Shown here: in pieces, positions 15,566 through 23,544 of the stretch
Layout of the letters: each line of letters opens with the position of its first letter
How positions within the stretch are numbered: the first letter of the stretch is position 1
NCBI RefSeq assembly: GCF_028209625.1
Contig: NZ_JAQLDU010000002.1
Span: 62,001 to 126,000, forward strand
From: Collinsella aerofaciens
Lineage (GTDB): Bacteria; Actinomycetota; Coriobacteriia; Coriobacteriales; Coriobacteriaceae
Direction of reading: 5' to 3'
DNA length: 64,000 bases
Translations under genes and position numbers: made by a program
The notes under the pieces: model-generated
What the model was told of the DNA's origin: nothing
Seen by the model: the letters and a program-made list of their open reading frames with translations, nothing else
Databases searched by the model: none

Positions 15566-16669
15566 ATGTCCAAGCCGCGTCGTCGTAAGCAGAAAAAGCA
15601 GGTCAAGGCCGAGCTCAAGCTTAGGCAGTTTGCCGCTACCGAGCTTTCCGACCAGCTTGCCGCCCAACACTCCGCCGCCGACCTGCCGCGCTTTATGATC
15701 GACACGGTCGCCGGCGCCTATGCACCCGCCGATGCTCAGCTCATGATCGAGGGCTTCGGTGCCGCGGCCACACGCCCAGTCACGCTGCGCGCCAACACGC
15801 TCAGGGCAACCGCCGAGGGCATCGCCGCCGCACTCGACGAGACCGGCATCGCGCACCAAACCGTTACCTGGTATCCGGACGCCTTCATCCTGCCCGAGGC
15901 CCAGGTGACCGATCTGTGGGACCTCGACATCTACCGCGACGGCAAGATCTACTTGCAAAGCCTGTCGTCCATGATGCCGCCGTTGGTGTTGGGCGCCCAG
16001 GCAGGCGAGGACATCCTGGACATGTGCGCGGCCCCCGGTGGCAAGACGACGCAGATCGCTGCCCTCACCCAGGGCCAGGCACACCTCACGGCCTGCGAGA
16101 TGAGCATTCCCCGAGCCGAGAAGCTCGAAGCCAACCTCCATCGCCAAGGCGCCAAAAACGTGCCCGTCATGCGCATCGACGCACGCGAGCTCGACGAATT
16201 CTTCCGCTTTGACCGCATCCTGCTCGACGCCCCCTGCACCGGTACGGGCACCGTCATCAGCGGCAACGAGAAGAGTCTGCGCGGCCTCACCGAGCAGTTG
16301 CTCGGCAAGTGCGCCCGCTCGCAGCGAGCACTTCTGGATCGCGCCATGGGAGCCCTCAAACCGGGCGGCACGCTCGTCTATTCGACTTGTTCGATCTTGC
16401 CGCAGGAAAACGAGGACGCCTTGCAAGAGGCCCTCGACAAGCACATGGACTGCGAGCTTATCCCCCTCGATGGCACGCCGAGCGAAAGTGAAAAGCGCCG
16501 CGCCCAGGAAGCTGGCGAAGAGCCACGCGTCGAGAGCAACGCCCTCACCGAGGCCATCGCCGCCGGCCACGTCTCGTCCATCGCCAACGGTATGCCCGGC
16601 ACGCTGACCATTCCGCCCAGCCGCGACTTTGAGGGCTTCTACATCGCCTTGATCCGAAAACGCAGCTAG
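15566..16669 (+). CDS. RsmB/RsmF-type 16S rRNA cytosine-C5 methyltransferase
   Basis: 367-aa SAM-dependent methyltransferase of the NOL1/NOP2/Sun family. A lysine-rich N-terminus (SKPRRRKQKKQVKAELK) precedes the catalytic domain. The SAM site is DILDMCAAPGGKTTQIAAL. The two cysteines are in DAPCTGTG (release) and STCSILPQEN (nucleophile). The C-terminal PGTLTIPPSRDFEGFYIALIRK is typical. It lacks the N-terminal NusB-like domain of E. coli RsmB, so the target base is uncertain. GGAAGGAAAG precedes ATG 15566. It follows metG by 59 nt on the same strand. Confidence 0.87.
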   Translation: MSKPRRRKQKKQVKAELKLRQFAATELSDQLAAQHSAADLPRFMIDTVAGAYAPADAQLMIEGFGAAATRPVTLRANTLRATAEGIAAALDETGIAHQTVTWYPDAFILPEAQVTDLWDLDIYRDGKIYLQSLSSMMPPLVLGAQAGEDILDMCAAPGGKTTQIAALTQGQAHLTACEMSIPRAEKLEANLHRQGAKNVPVMRIDARELDEFFRFDRILLDAPCTGTGTVISGNEKSLRGLTEQLLGKCARSQRALLDRAMGALKPGGTLVYSTCSILPQENEDALQEALDKHMDCELIPLDGTPSESEKRRAQEAGEEPRVESNALTEAIAAGHVSSIANGMPGTLTIPPSRDFEGFYIALIRKRS

Positions 16670-16693
16670 CGCACGGATTCAAAACTCAACAAG

Positions 16694-16864
16694 CTATCTC
16701 TGTGCGCGCTTGTCCTGCTGGTCACGGTGCTGCTTAAGTGTCTCACGTTCCTTGCGCTCGGCTCTTTTGCCTTTAATGGCCGTAACCACAAAGTAGATGA
16801 CCGCGGCGGCTACGATTGCGCCCACACACAGGCCAATCGAGCCCAACATTGCTGTAAATTCCAT
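16694..16864 (-). CDS. Small single-pass membrane protein, 56 aa
   Basis: Short gene in the 386-bp gap after the rRNA methyltransferase. ATG 16864 is preceded by GAGGTGA at 6-nt spacing, which supports translation. The product has one hydrophobic helix (LGSIGLCVGAIVAAAVIYFV) and a highly charged tail (KGKRAERKERETLKQHRDQQ), so it would sit with a basic cytoplasmic C-terminus. No family recognised. It reads towards, and converges with, the rRNA methyltransferase gene. Confidence 0.65.
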   Translation of the reverse strand: MEFTAMLGSIGLCVGAIVAAAVIYFVVTAIKGKRAERKERETLKQHRDQQDKRAQR

Positions 16865-17055
16865 TCCGCGTCACCTCTCTTTTAAACGGGACTTTCAAGA
16901 TAGCACCTCAATACCCGCCACCACAGCTCCTTCACGTTCGCCGGCCCTTCGGTCTAACGGATGGCACGGCGGGGAAAAATCAACTCGTCAAACGATTTAG
17001 CAAGCACAACGCTGCCGGCACCTTGCAGGCCACCATCGCATAGAATCGAGGATCC

Positions 17056-18147
17056 ATGGATGCCCTCAACGACCTAAACGAGCGCGTCGACGCCTTCGTC
17101 GGCACCAGCTCCTTCGACACGCCGGTCACGGCAAACGACCAAGCCCCCATCGATGTTCCCGCCGAGGTTCACGAGGACATCGTCGCCTCGGTCGATTATT
17201 CCGAGGTCGAGCTCGCAGACGAGTTCACCGAGCCCCAGGTAGCCGTGACCCCCAACGGACTGCTCCCCATGGAGCCGCTGCCCATCGACGGGCGTTTGCG
17301 AAAGGCGGCCCTCCGCATGCCCGACGAGATCGAGGAGGCCAGCGGCTTTACGCTCTTCGGTCGTCGCATCAAGTCGCTTATCTACACCACCGACGTCGCG
17401 GTCATCCGCAACTCCAACGCCGATGCTGTCTTTGCCGTTTACCCCTTCACGCCACAGCCGGCCATTACGCAGGCGCTGTTGACCGTCGCCGAGTGCCCGG
17501 TCTTTGTAGGCGTGGGCGGTGGCACCACCACCGGTAAGCGCTCCGTGCAGATGGCAGCCGTCTCCGAGATGCAGGGCGCGGCGGGCTGCGTGGTCAACTC
17601 CCCCGCCACTGCCGAGATGGTCGAGCACATCACCAACATCGCCGACATCCCCGTCATCGCCACGGTCGTTCGCTGCGACGACGATGCTCACGCCAAAGTG
17701 CGCGCCGGAGCCAAAATCCTCAACATCGCGGCCGGCAAGAACACGCCCCAGGTCCTGCGCGAGTTGCGCGAACACTATCCCAACCTGCCGCTCATCGCAC
17801 CGGGCGGCAAGACGCCCGAGAGCATCCGTGAGACCATCGCCGCCGGCGCCAACGCCATCATCTGGACGCCGCCTTCGGCCCAGCAGCTGCAGACCGACAT
17901 GATGCAGCGCTACCGCAAGATGAAGGAAGACGCCACGCCTGTCATCTCGCGCGACGATGTGCCCATTATCGACCAGGTCGCCGCCGCCGAGGTCAGCCAG
18001 GTCGAGAACATGAATCCCGATGTGCCGATCCCCGACGAAGTCATCGAACGTGTCGCTTCGATCCACGATCACATCGAGGAGCGTCGCGCCAACCGTGGAC
18101 TCAAGCCGTCACTGCACGGCTTCTTCTTCCGCGGAAAGAAACGCTAA
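17056..18147 (+). CDS. Conserved TIM-barrel-like protein of unknown function (annotated 'hydrolase' in relatives)
   Basis: 363 aa. The first ~95 residues are an acidic, variable extension. The conserved part starts at FTLFGRRIKSLIYTTDVAVIRNSNADAVFAVYPFTPQPAITQALL, and continues with VFVGVGGGTTTGKRSVQMA, GAKILNIAAGKNTPQVLREL, LPLIAPGGKTPESIRETIAAGANAIIWTPPS and MMQRYRKMKED. The alternating beta/alpha pattern with GGG and PGGKT loops suggests a phosphate-binding TIM barrel like those of indole-glycerol-phosphate or ThiG-type enzymes. Homologues in Firmicutes are known only as putative hydrolases. Reaction unknown. GAGG precedes ATG 17056; a terminator follows. Confidence 0.72.
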   Translation: MDALNDLNERVDAFVGTSSFDTPVTANDQAPIDVPAEVHEDIVASVDYSEVELADEFTEPQVAVTPNGLLPMEPLPIDGRLRKAALRMPDEIEEASGFTLFGRRIKSLIYTTDVAVIRNSNADAVFAVYPFTPQPAITQALLTVAECPVFVGVGGGTTTGKRSVQMAAVSEMQGAAGCVVNSPATAEMVEHITNIADIPVIATVVRCDDDAHAKVRAGAKILNIAAGKNTPQVLRELREHYPNLPLIAPGGKTPESIRETIAAGANAIIWTPPSAQQLQTDMMQRYRKMKEDATPVISRDDVPIIDQVAAAEVSQVENMNPDVPIPDEVIERVASIHDHIEERRANRGLKPSLHGFFFRGKKR

Positions 18148-18157
18148 CCGCAACAGC

Positions 18158-18200
18158 AAGGCCCGCCCCGCAAACAACGGGACGGGCCTTTTCTGTTTTC
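18158..18200 (+). terminator. Rho-independent terminator
   Basis: GGCCCGCCCCG-caaacaa-CGGGACGGGCC followed by TTTTCTGTTTT, 10 nt after the TIM-barrel gene stop. Confidence 0.85.
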
Positions 18201-18254
18201 GAATGTCAGGAGTGGCAAGCGCAGCTGTTAAAACTGTCATCCAGCCCACGAACG

Positions 18255-19145
18255 CTAATCCACGCGCTTGTCGCCCATAAAGAAGAGCGCCACCGTACCA
18301 GGTCCGGTATGCGAACCGATCAGAGTACCGATGTTATTGATCTCAATCTTGCCTTTAAGCTGCGGAACCTGTTCCTCAATCAGCGCCGCAACTGCCTCGG
18401 CATCCTCGCGGCACGCCGAGTGCGACATGATGCACTTACCCGAATAATCCGCACCTTCCTGCACGTGTGCCATCATGGTCTTAGCCATCTCGGAAATCGC
18501 GCGCTTCTTAGTGCGAATCTTCTCACGTGGCGACAGCCCACCTTCGCAATCGACCGTCATAAGTGGGCAAATCTTAAGCGCCGTGCCGATGATCGCGCTC
18601 GCAGCCGAAATGCGACCGCCGCGCAGGTAGCTCGACAGATCGGTCGAGAAGAACCAGTGGTGAAGGTTGAGTTTATGCTCCTCAATCCAAGCGGCCGTCT
18701 CGTCGAGCGAAGCGCCACCATCGCGAATGTCGGCGGCACATTCCGCCAGCAGGCCAAAGCCCGAAGACGCCGCCAGCGAATCGATGACGCGCACCTTGCC
18801 GCCCTGAGGATAGCGATCCGCGAGCATCTGCGCCGCAACGCAGGCCGATCCATACGTGCCCGAAATACCCGACGACAACGTCAGGTGCAGCACGTCTTTA
18901 CCCTCGGCAACAAACGGCTCCCAAAACTCCTCGTACTCACCCACGCTCACCTGAGACGTCTTGGGCATGGCGCCCGCGGCGATCTGGGCAAAAAACTCGT
19001 CCGGCGTAATCGACTGATACAGATCGTCCGTATAGACAACATCGTCGATCTCGTAATGAAAACACACGACAGGGATATTGCGCGACGCAAAGAACTCACG
19101 GGTTCGATCGGCGGCGGATTCACAGGTCAGGACAAAATCACTCAT
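18255..19145 (-). CDS. DegV family fatty-acid-binding protein (second of two)
   Basis: 296-aa DegV-fold protein: SDFVLTCESAADRTREFFASRNIPVV (the usual DSTsD is CESAAD here), MPKTSQVSVGEYEEFWEP, HLTLSSGISGTYGSA with the fatty-acid-contacting Ser, and GGRISAASAIIGTALKICPLM. It resembles the longer DegV subfamily of Coriobacteria and Clostridia and is distinct from the copy at 3252. AAGGAG lies 6 nt before ATG 19145. An inverted repeat at 19163-19188 lies just upstream. Confidence 0.87.
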   Translation of the reverse strand: MSDFVLTCESAADRTREFFASRNIPVVCFHYEIDDVVYTDDLYQSITPDEFFAQIAAGAMPKTSQVSVGEYEEFWEPFVAEGKDVLHLTLSSGISGTYGSACVAAQMLADRYPQGGKVRVIDSLAASSGFGLLAECAADIRDGGASLDETAAWIEEHKLNLHHWFFSTDLSSYLRGGRISAASAIIGTALKICPLMTVDCEGGLSPREKIRTKKRAISEMAKTMMAHVQEGADYSGKCIMSHSACREDAEAVAALIEEQVPQLKGKIEINNIGTLIGSHTGPGTVALFFMGDKRVD

Positions 19146-19162
19146 ATGAGGCTCCTTAAGTA

Positions 19163-19188
19163 TTGCTGTGCAAATTATCGCACAGCAA
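19163..19188. promoter_or_regulatory. 9-bp inverted repeat upstream of degV2
   Basis: TTGCTGTGC (19163-19171) and its exact complement (19180-19188) around an AT-rich 8-nt centre, 17 nt before the DegV start. It could be an operator or a 5'-UTR hairpin. Confidence 0.45.
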
Positions 19189-19465
19189 GCTTAAATACGA
19201 TACAAATGTCCACTATTTACCAATGCGAACCATGTGTATTGATTATCTTTATCGTGAACATCCCCATCCCCGTCATGGGCCAACGTGGGCAAAATCACCC
19301 GCTTTGTCTCCACTCAACCGCCATATCTACCTCAACTAAATCGATTTACCAAACCGTTCAGCCGGCAATTCAGCCGCCGGCGCAAAATCGAAACAAAGCC
19401 GGCGCATACTGATAAACGCTTGACGCTGTTTTATCAGTTTTATCAACCATATCGGAAGGTGCTTC

Positions 19466-21382
19466 ATGGTCGCATTCGATCGCAATCCGCAAGACTTTAA
19501 GTATCTGCGTCTGCTGTCGAGACAATTTCCCACCGAGCAATCCGCGTTTACCGAGATCATCAATCTCTCGGCCATTCTCAACCTGCCCAAAGGCACCGAG
19601 CATTTTATGAGCGACGTGCATGGCGAGTACGAAGCCTTTATGCACATCCTCAACAACTGTTCGGGCGTCGTGCGCGAACATGTCGACGAGATTTTTGGCG
19701 ACACGCTCACGTTTGACGAAAAGGGCGAGCTGTGCACGCTCATCTACTACCCGCGCGAGAAGATCGAGCTGGTCCACAGCAAGCGCGAGGACTCGCCCAC
19801 CTGGTACAAGACCATGCTCGACCAACTCATTGTGGTTGCCCGCTCGCTTTCGAGCCGCTATACGCGCTCCAAGGTGCGTAAGGCCATCCCGCGCGATTAC
19901 GCCTACATCATCGACGAGTTGCTGCACACGCATCCGGACGAGAACAACTATCGCGTGCGCTATCACGAGCGCATCGTTGGGTCCATCCTAGAGACCGCAA
20001 GCGCCGACGACTTTATCGAGTCGCTCGCCTCGCTCATCAAGCGCCTGGCCGTCGACCACCTGCACCTGGTGGGCGATATCTTCGACCGTGGCGGCGGCGC
20101 TGCCAAGATTATGGACCGCCTGCTCACCTACCATTCGCTCGACATTCAGTGGGGTAACCACGACCTACTGTGGATGGGCGCTGCGGCCGGTGAGCCTGCC
20201 TGCATCGCCACGGTGCTGCGCAACAACCTGCGCTACGACAATTACGAGATCCTCGAGAACGACTATGGCATCTCGCTGCGCGAGCTTGTCGCCTTTGCCG
20301 ATGCCACCTATACCGCCGGTGAGCCCATCAGCCCGCTGATTAAAGCCATCAACGTCCTGCTCTTTAAGCTCGAGGGCCAGATTATCCAGCGCCACCCCGA
20401 GTTCGACATGACCAACCGCCTGCTGCTCGACAAAATCGATCACGACGCCGGCACAGTCACGCTTGCCGACGGCAGCGTGTGGCCGCTCACGACCAGCGAC
20501 TTCCCCACCGTCGACCCGACGGACCCCTACATGCTCACGCCCCAGGAGCAACACATCATCGACAAGCTCGTGTCCGAGTTTGTCACCGCCGACCACCTGC
20601 ATCGCCATATCGATTTCCTCTACACCCACGGCTCGATGTATAAGGTCGCCAACGGCAATCTGCTGTTCCATGGCTGCGTGCCGCTCAACGAGGATGGTAC
20701 CTTTAGCAGCATGAACTGCCTGGGCACCTGGCACGCAGGCCGCGATTATCTCGATTTTTGCGACCATATCGCCCGCCGAGCCTGGCGCGTCGGCGACCGC
20801 GATGCCCTCGACTGGATGTGGTACCTGTGGATCGGCTTTAACTCACCCGCCAGCGGACGCCTGGTGCGTACCTTTGAGCGCGCCTATATCGCCGATAAGA
20901 GCACCTGGGTCGAGCCGATGGACCCGTACTTTACGCTAACCAAGTCGCCCTCGGTCTGCGACGACATCATGCGCGAGTTCGGCGTTGCCCCCATGGCATG
21001 TTCGCCGACCGGTCACATCATCAATGGCCATACGCCCGTCAAGACTACCAAGGGCGAGCAGCCCATCCGCGCCAACGGCAAGCTGCTGGTCATCGATGGT
21101 GGTTTCTGCCGCGCCTACCATCCCAAAACAGGCATCGCCGGCTACACGCTCATCTCGAGCTCGCGCGGATGCCGCCTCAAGTCGCACCAGGCCTTTACCA
21201 CCGTTGCCGAGGCGCTCACCCGCAATATCGATATCGAGAGCGAGACCAACCGCTTTGACGAGGCCGACCGCCGCCGCATGGTAAGCGACACCGATACGGG
21301 TGCCAAGATCCGCAGCCAAATCCAGGACCTACGCCAACTGCTCGATGCATATAGAAACGGTGCTATCGAGGAGCGCGCCTAG
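19466..21382 (+). CDS. fbp: Fructose-1,6-bisphosphatase class III
   Basis: 638-aa metallophosphoesterase-type FBPase of the Firmicutes class, catalysing the gluconeogenic step from fructose-1,6-bisphosphate to fructose-6-phosphate. Metallophosphatase motifs in order: HFMSDVHGEYEAF (DxH), HLVGDIFDRGGGAAKIMD (GDxxDRG), WGNHDLLWMG (GNHD) and, near the C-terminus, NGHTPVKTTKGEQPIRANGKLLVIDGGFC. Length matches the class. GGAAGGTG precedes ATG 19466. The 320-bp gap upstream holds the divergent degV2 promoter region and no gene. Confidence 0.94.
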   Translation: MVAFDRNPQDFKYLRLLSRQFPTEQSAFTEIINLSAILNLPKGTEHFMSDVHGEYEAFMHILNNCSGVVREHVDEIFGDTLTFDEKGELCTLIYYPREKIELVHSKREDSPTWYKTMLDQLIVVARSLSSRYTRSKVRKAIPRDYAYIIDELLHTHPDENNYRVRYHERIVGSILETASADDFIESLASLIKRLAVDHLHLVGDIFDRGGGAAKIMDRLLTYHSLDIQWGNHDLLWMGAAAGEPACIATVLRNNLRYDNYEILENDYGISLRELVAFADATYTAGEPISPLIKAINVLLFKLEGQIIQRHPEFDMTNRLLLDKIDHDAGTVTLADGSVWPLTTSDFPTVDPTDPYMLTPQEQHIIDKLVSEFVTADHLHRHIDFLYTHGSMYKVANGNLLFHGCVPLNEDGTFSSMNCLGTWHAGRDYLDFCDHIARRAWRVGDRDALDWMWYLWIGFNSPASGRLVRTFERAYIADKSTWVEPMDPYFTLTKSPSVCDDIMREFGVAPMACSPTGHIINGHTPVKTTKGEQPIRANGKLLVIDGGFCRAYHPKTGIAGYTLISSSRGCRLKSHQAFTTVAEALTRNIDIESETNRFDEADRRRMVSDTDTGAKIRSQIQDLRQLLDAYRNGAIEERA

Positions 21383-21390
21383 CTCCACCC

Positions 21391-21429
21391 GTGGGGATTG
21401 GCTAAACTTGCTGAGTTTGTCATCCCCAC
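21391..21429. other. Hairpin between fbp and gtrA
   Basis: GTGGGGAT (21391-21398) pairs with ATCCCCAC (21422-21429), and an inner AAACT pairs with AGTTT. No T-run follows. It lies 9 nt after fbp and 31 nt before the GtrA start, so it may modulate readthrough or mRNA stability. Confidence 0.4.
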
Positions 21430-21460
21430 GGCGCTGCGGCGCCACCCTAAGGCAGGTACC

Positions 21461-21856
21461 ATGCAAAAGCTCCTTGCGCAGATCATGAAGTTTGGCGTCG
21501 TCGGCGTCATTGCCACCGTCATCGACTTTGGCATCATGAATCTGCTCCACTACGGCCTGGGTCTTAACATCCTGATCGCCAATACCAGCGGCTTTATCGT
21601 TTCGCTCATCTTTAACTACGTCGCGAGCATGAAGTACGTGTTTGCGCACAAGGAGGGCATGAGCCGCCGCCGCGAGTTCATTATCTTTGTCGTGCTGTCC
21701 GTGATCGGTTTGGCTCTCAACGACGGCATCGTACTGGCCCTCAACGCCGGCCTGGGCCTCGAGGCCAATATCGCCAAGATTTGCGCCACCGCGCTTGTTA
21801 TGGTCTACAACTTTGTGACCCGAAAGATCTTCCTGGAGGGCGAGGAGACAAAATAG
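21461..21856 (+). CDS. GtrA-family membrane protein (first of two)
   Basis: 131-aa protein with four hydrophobic helices: IMKFGVVGVIATVIDFGIMNLL, NILIANTSGFIVSLIFNYVAS, REFIIFVVLSVIGLALNDGIVL, and AKICATALVMVYNFVTRKIF. GtrA proteins are thought to help move undecaprenyl-linked sugars across the membrane for surface glycan modification. It shares blocks such as MKYVFxHxEGMSRxREF with the gene at 22076, so the two are paralogues. ATG 21461 is the start of the conserved domain; a weak GGCAGG precedes it. Confidence 0.85.
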   Translation: MQKLLAQIMKFGVVGVIATVIDFGIMNLLHYGLGLNILIANTSGFIVSLIFNYVASMKYVFAHKEGMSRRREFIIFVVLSVIGLALNDGIVLALNAGLGLEANIAKICATALVMVYNFVTRKIFLEGEETK

Positions 21857-21880
21857 CTCGGCCTCCTCGTTGCACTACGG

Positions 21881-21924
21881 GGCCCACGAACGACGTGCGT
21901 CGAGCGCTGCGTTGTTCGTGGGCC
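21881..21924 (+). terminator. Hairpin after first gtrA
   Basis: GGCCCACGAAC (21881-21891) pairs exactly with GTTCGTGGGCC (21914-21924). A weak T-containing tail follows. It could be a terminator or attenuator between the two gtrA genes. Two direct copies of a GCAAATTTGGC motif lie downstream at about 21939 and 21970. Confidence 0.5.
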
Positions 21925-22075
21925 TTGCTCGTTTACGGGCAAATTTGGCACGTTTACGGATTGTCTCTTGCAAATTTGGCGAGTTCGTATAGTTCTTGGC
22001 AAAGACCTTACGTTTCCCATGCAAAAGCTCTAAAGTATCCTCTGCTCGATTCGTCAACGCATTGGATGTGATTAC

Positions 22076-22483
22076 GTGCGCAAGGCACTGGCACAACCTC
22101 ATACTAAGCAATTCCTCAAGTTCGCTGTCGTGGGCCTTATCTCCTTTGGCATCGACTGGGGCATGCTGATTGCGCTCGTCGAGCTGTTCCATCTCGACTT
22201 TTTGATGAGCACCACAGTCTCGTTTACCACCTCCGTCGTGGTTAACTACTGGCTCAGCATGAAGTACGTGTTCGACCATCGCGAGGGCATGAGCCGCAAG
22301 CGCGAGTTTACGATCTTCACCATCCTGTCGGTAATTGGTCTGGGTCTCAACGACCTGTACATGTTTGTGGGCGTCACGTTTTTGAGCATCGGCTACCAGG
22401 CCATGAAGGCAATCGCAACGTTCTTGGTCACCTGGTACAACTACTTTAGCCGTCGCTTATTCCTCGAGGGCGCGCAGTCGTAG
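22076..22483 (+). CDS. GtrA-family membrane protein (second of two)
   Basis: 135 aa with four membrane helices and the same layout as the preceding GtrA: FLKFAVVGLISFGIDWGMLIAL, STTVSFTTSVVVNYWLSMKYVF, FTIFTILSVIGLGLNDLYMF, AIATFLVTWYNYFSRRLFLEG. The start is GTG 22076, giving MRKALAQPHTKQFLKF. The 219-nt gap after the first copy contains a hairpin and AT-rich promoter-like DNA, so it may have its own promoter. Confidence 0.83.
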   Translation: MRKALAQPHTKQFLKFAVVGLISFGIDWGMLIALVELFHLDFLMSTTVSFTTSVVVNYWLSMKYVFDHREGMSRKREFTIFTILSVIGLGLNDLYMFVGVTFLSIGYQAMKAIATFLVTWYNYFSRRLFLEGAQS

Positions 22484-22509
22484 ACGGCCCAACATAATCT
22501 CGCTTCGCA

Positions 22510-22543
22510 GCCGGTTGGAATTCACGTTCCAACCGGCTTTTTG
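22510..22543 (+). terminator. Rho-independent terminator after gtrA pair
   Basis: GCCGGTTGGAA-ttcacg-TTCCAACCGGC followed by TTTTTG. Confidence 0.9.
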
Positions 22544-22581
22544 TTTGCCGAGAGACCCGGCGACCCAGTCCTCTACGCATG

Positions 22582-22621
22582 AAAAACGGGCGGCTCGGAT
22601 GTTGGTCCGAACCGCCCGTTT
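22582..22621 (-). terminator. Rho-independent terminator of the DUF4430 operon
   Basis: On the minus strand AAACGGGCGGTTCGGA pairs with TCCGAGCCGCCCGTTT, followed by TTCATG. It starts about 20 nt after the stop of the 300-aa DUF4430 protein. Confidence 0.88.
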
Positions 22622-22641
22622 GGCGCGCCATGTCGAGGCCT

Positions 22642-23544
22642 CTAGCCCGTTACGTAATACCACACGACGGTGTCGCCATTCTTGAGAATGTAATTGCTGC
22701 AGGCGGTATTGGGCGTTTTGCCGTTAACGGAGTACATCCAGCCGCTCGTGCCGCCGTGTTCCTTCTCGGCCAAACCGCCAATCGCGGCAACATAGGTACC
22801 ATACGACGAAGGGCGCGCATTGATAGAAAGTCCCAACGCACACAGCGCGTCGTAAGGAGTTGCGCCCTCATTGAAGGTGAACGTGCCGCCAGAAGAGACA
22901 GGGTTACCCACGGCGCTCGATGTGACCGAGACCGTCACCGTGACGACGTGGCTAGGCTGCTGCGAGCCGCCCTGATCGCCCGTAGAGGCGCCGCCGCCGT
23001 TGGATGCAGAACCACCGCCGGTCGTCGAGCCAGCGCTTGAAGATGAGCCGTCAGAAGCGCTTGATCCGCCAGTGGACCCAGAATTCTGCGAACCCGATTT
23101 ATCCCCGGACTTCTTGCCGCCTTTGCCTTCGGACTTCTTCTCCTTCGAATCCTTGTCAGACTTCTTGTCCGAAGATTCAGACTTGTCCTTGGAATCAGAT
23201 TCATCCGAGTCCTTGGACTCGGAGTCCACAGCGTCAGAAGACGAGGAGCCCGCTGCCTCCGTCTTGCGAGAGGCGGTAGAGCCAGAGCCGGCAACGCTTT
23301 TCCCCGCCACGGCCCGAGCGATCCAATCGATGGACCAAGCACCGCTGGAAGAAGGTTGGACAAAACCCAGCGACACAACGATCAAGACGATGCAGACGGC
23401 CGTCAGGGCGCCAAAAAGCGCCTTGCGCCGAGGGGCGGACGCCGCCGAAGCGGCGTCCTTTTTCTTTGCATCGTCAAGCTGGATGAACGACGAGTCGGGC
23501 TGCTTGGACTCGGCGTCCTGAGGCTTATTGGACACAGCCCTCAC
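22642..23544 (-). CDS. Membrane-anchored DUF4430 (transcobalamin-like) surface protein, 300 aa
   Basis: Layout: cytoplasmic N-terminus, one membrane helix near residues 43-63 (ALFGALTAVCIVLIVVSLGF), a ~110-residue Ser/Lys/Asp/Gly linker of low complexity, then a DUF4430 domain from about residue 205. The domain reads FTFNEGATPYDALCALGLSINARPSSYGTYVAAIGG, then EKEHGGTSGWMYSVNGKTPN and YILKNGDTVVWYYV. DUF4430 has the fold of the C-terminal domain of intrinsic factor/transcobalamin. The gene starts at GTG 23544 directly after the TAG stop of the giant protein (GTG 23535 is possible), so the two are translationally coupled. A terminator follows. Confidence 0.85.
   Translation of the reverse strand: MRAVSNKPQDAESKQPDSSFIQLDDAKKKDAASAASAPRRKALFGALTAVCIVLIVVSLGFVQPSSSGAWSIDWIARAVAGKSVAGSGSTASRKTEAAGSSSSDAVDSESKDSDESDSKDKSESSDKKSDKDSKEKKSEGKGGKKSGDKSGSQNSGSTGGSSASDGSSSSAGSTTGGGSASNGGGASTGDQGGSQQPSHVVTVTVSVTSSAVGNPVSSGGTFTFNEGATPYDALCALGLSINARPSSYGTYVAAIGGLAEKEHGGTSGWMYSVNGKTPNTACSNYILKNGDTVVWYYVTG

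Noticed and set aside
19370-19465. fbp upstream TTGACG...TATCAA considered as a promoter
   Set aside because: Spacing of 15 nt is too short for a confident sigma-70 call.
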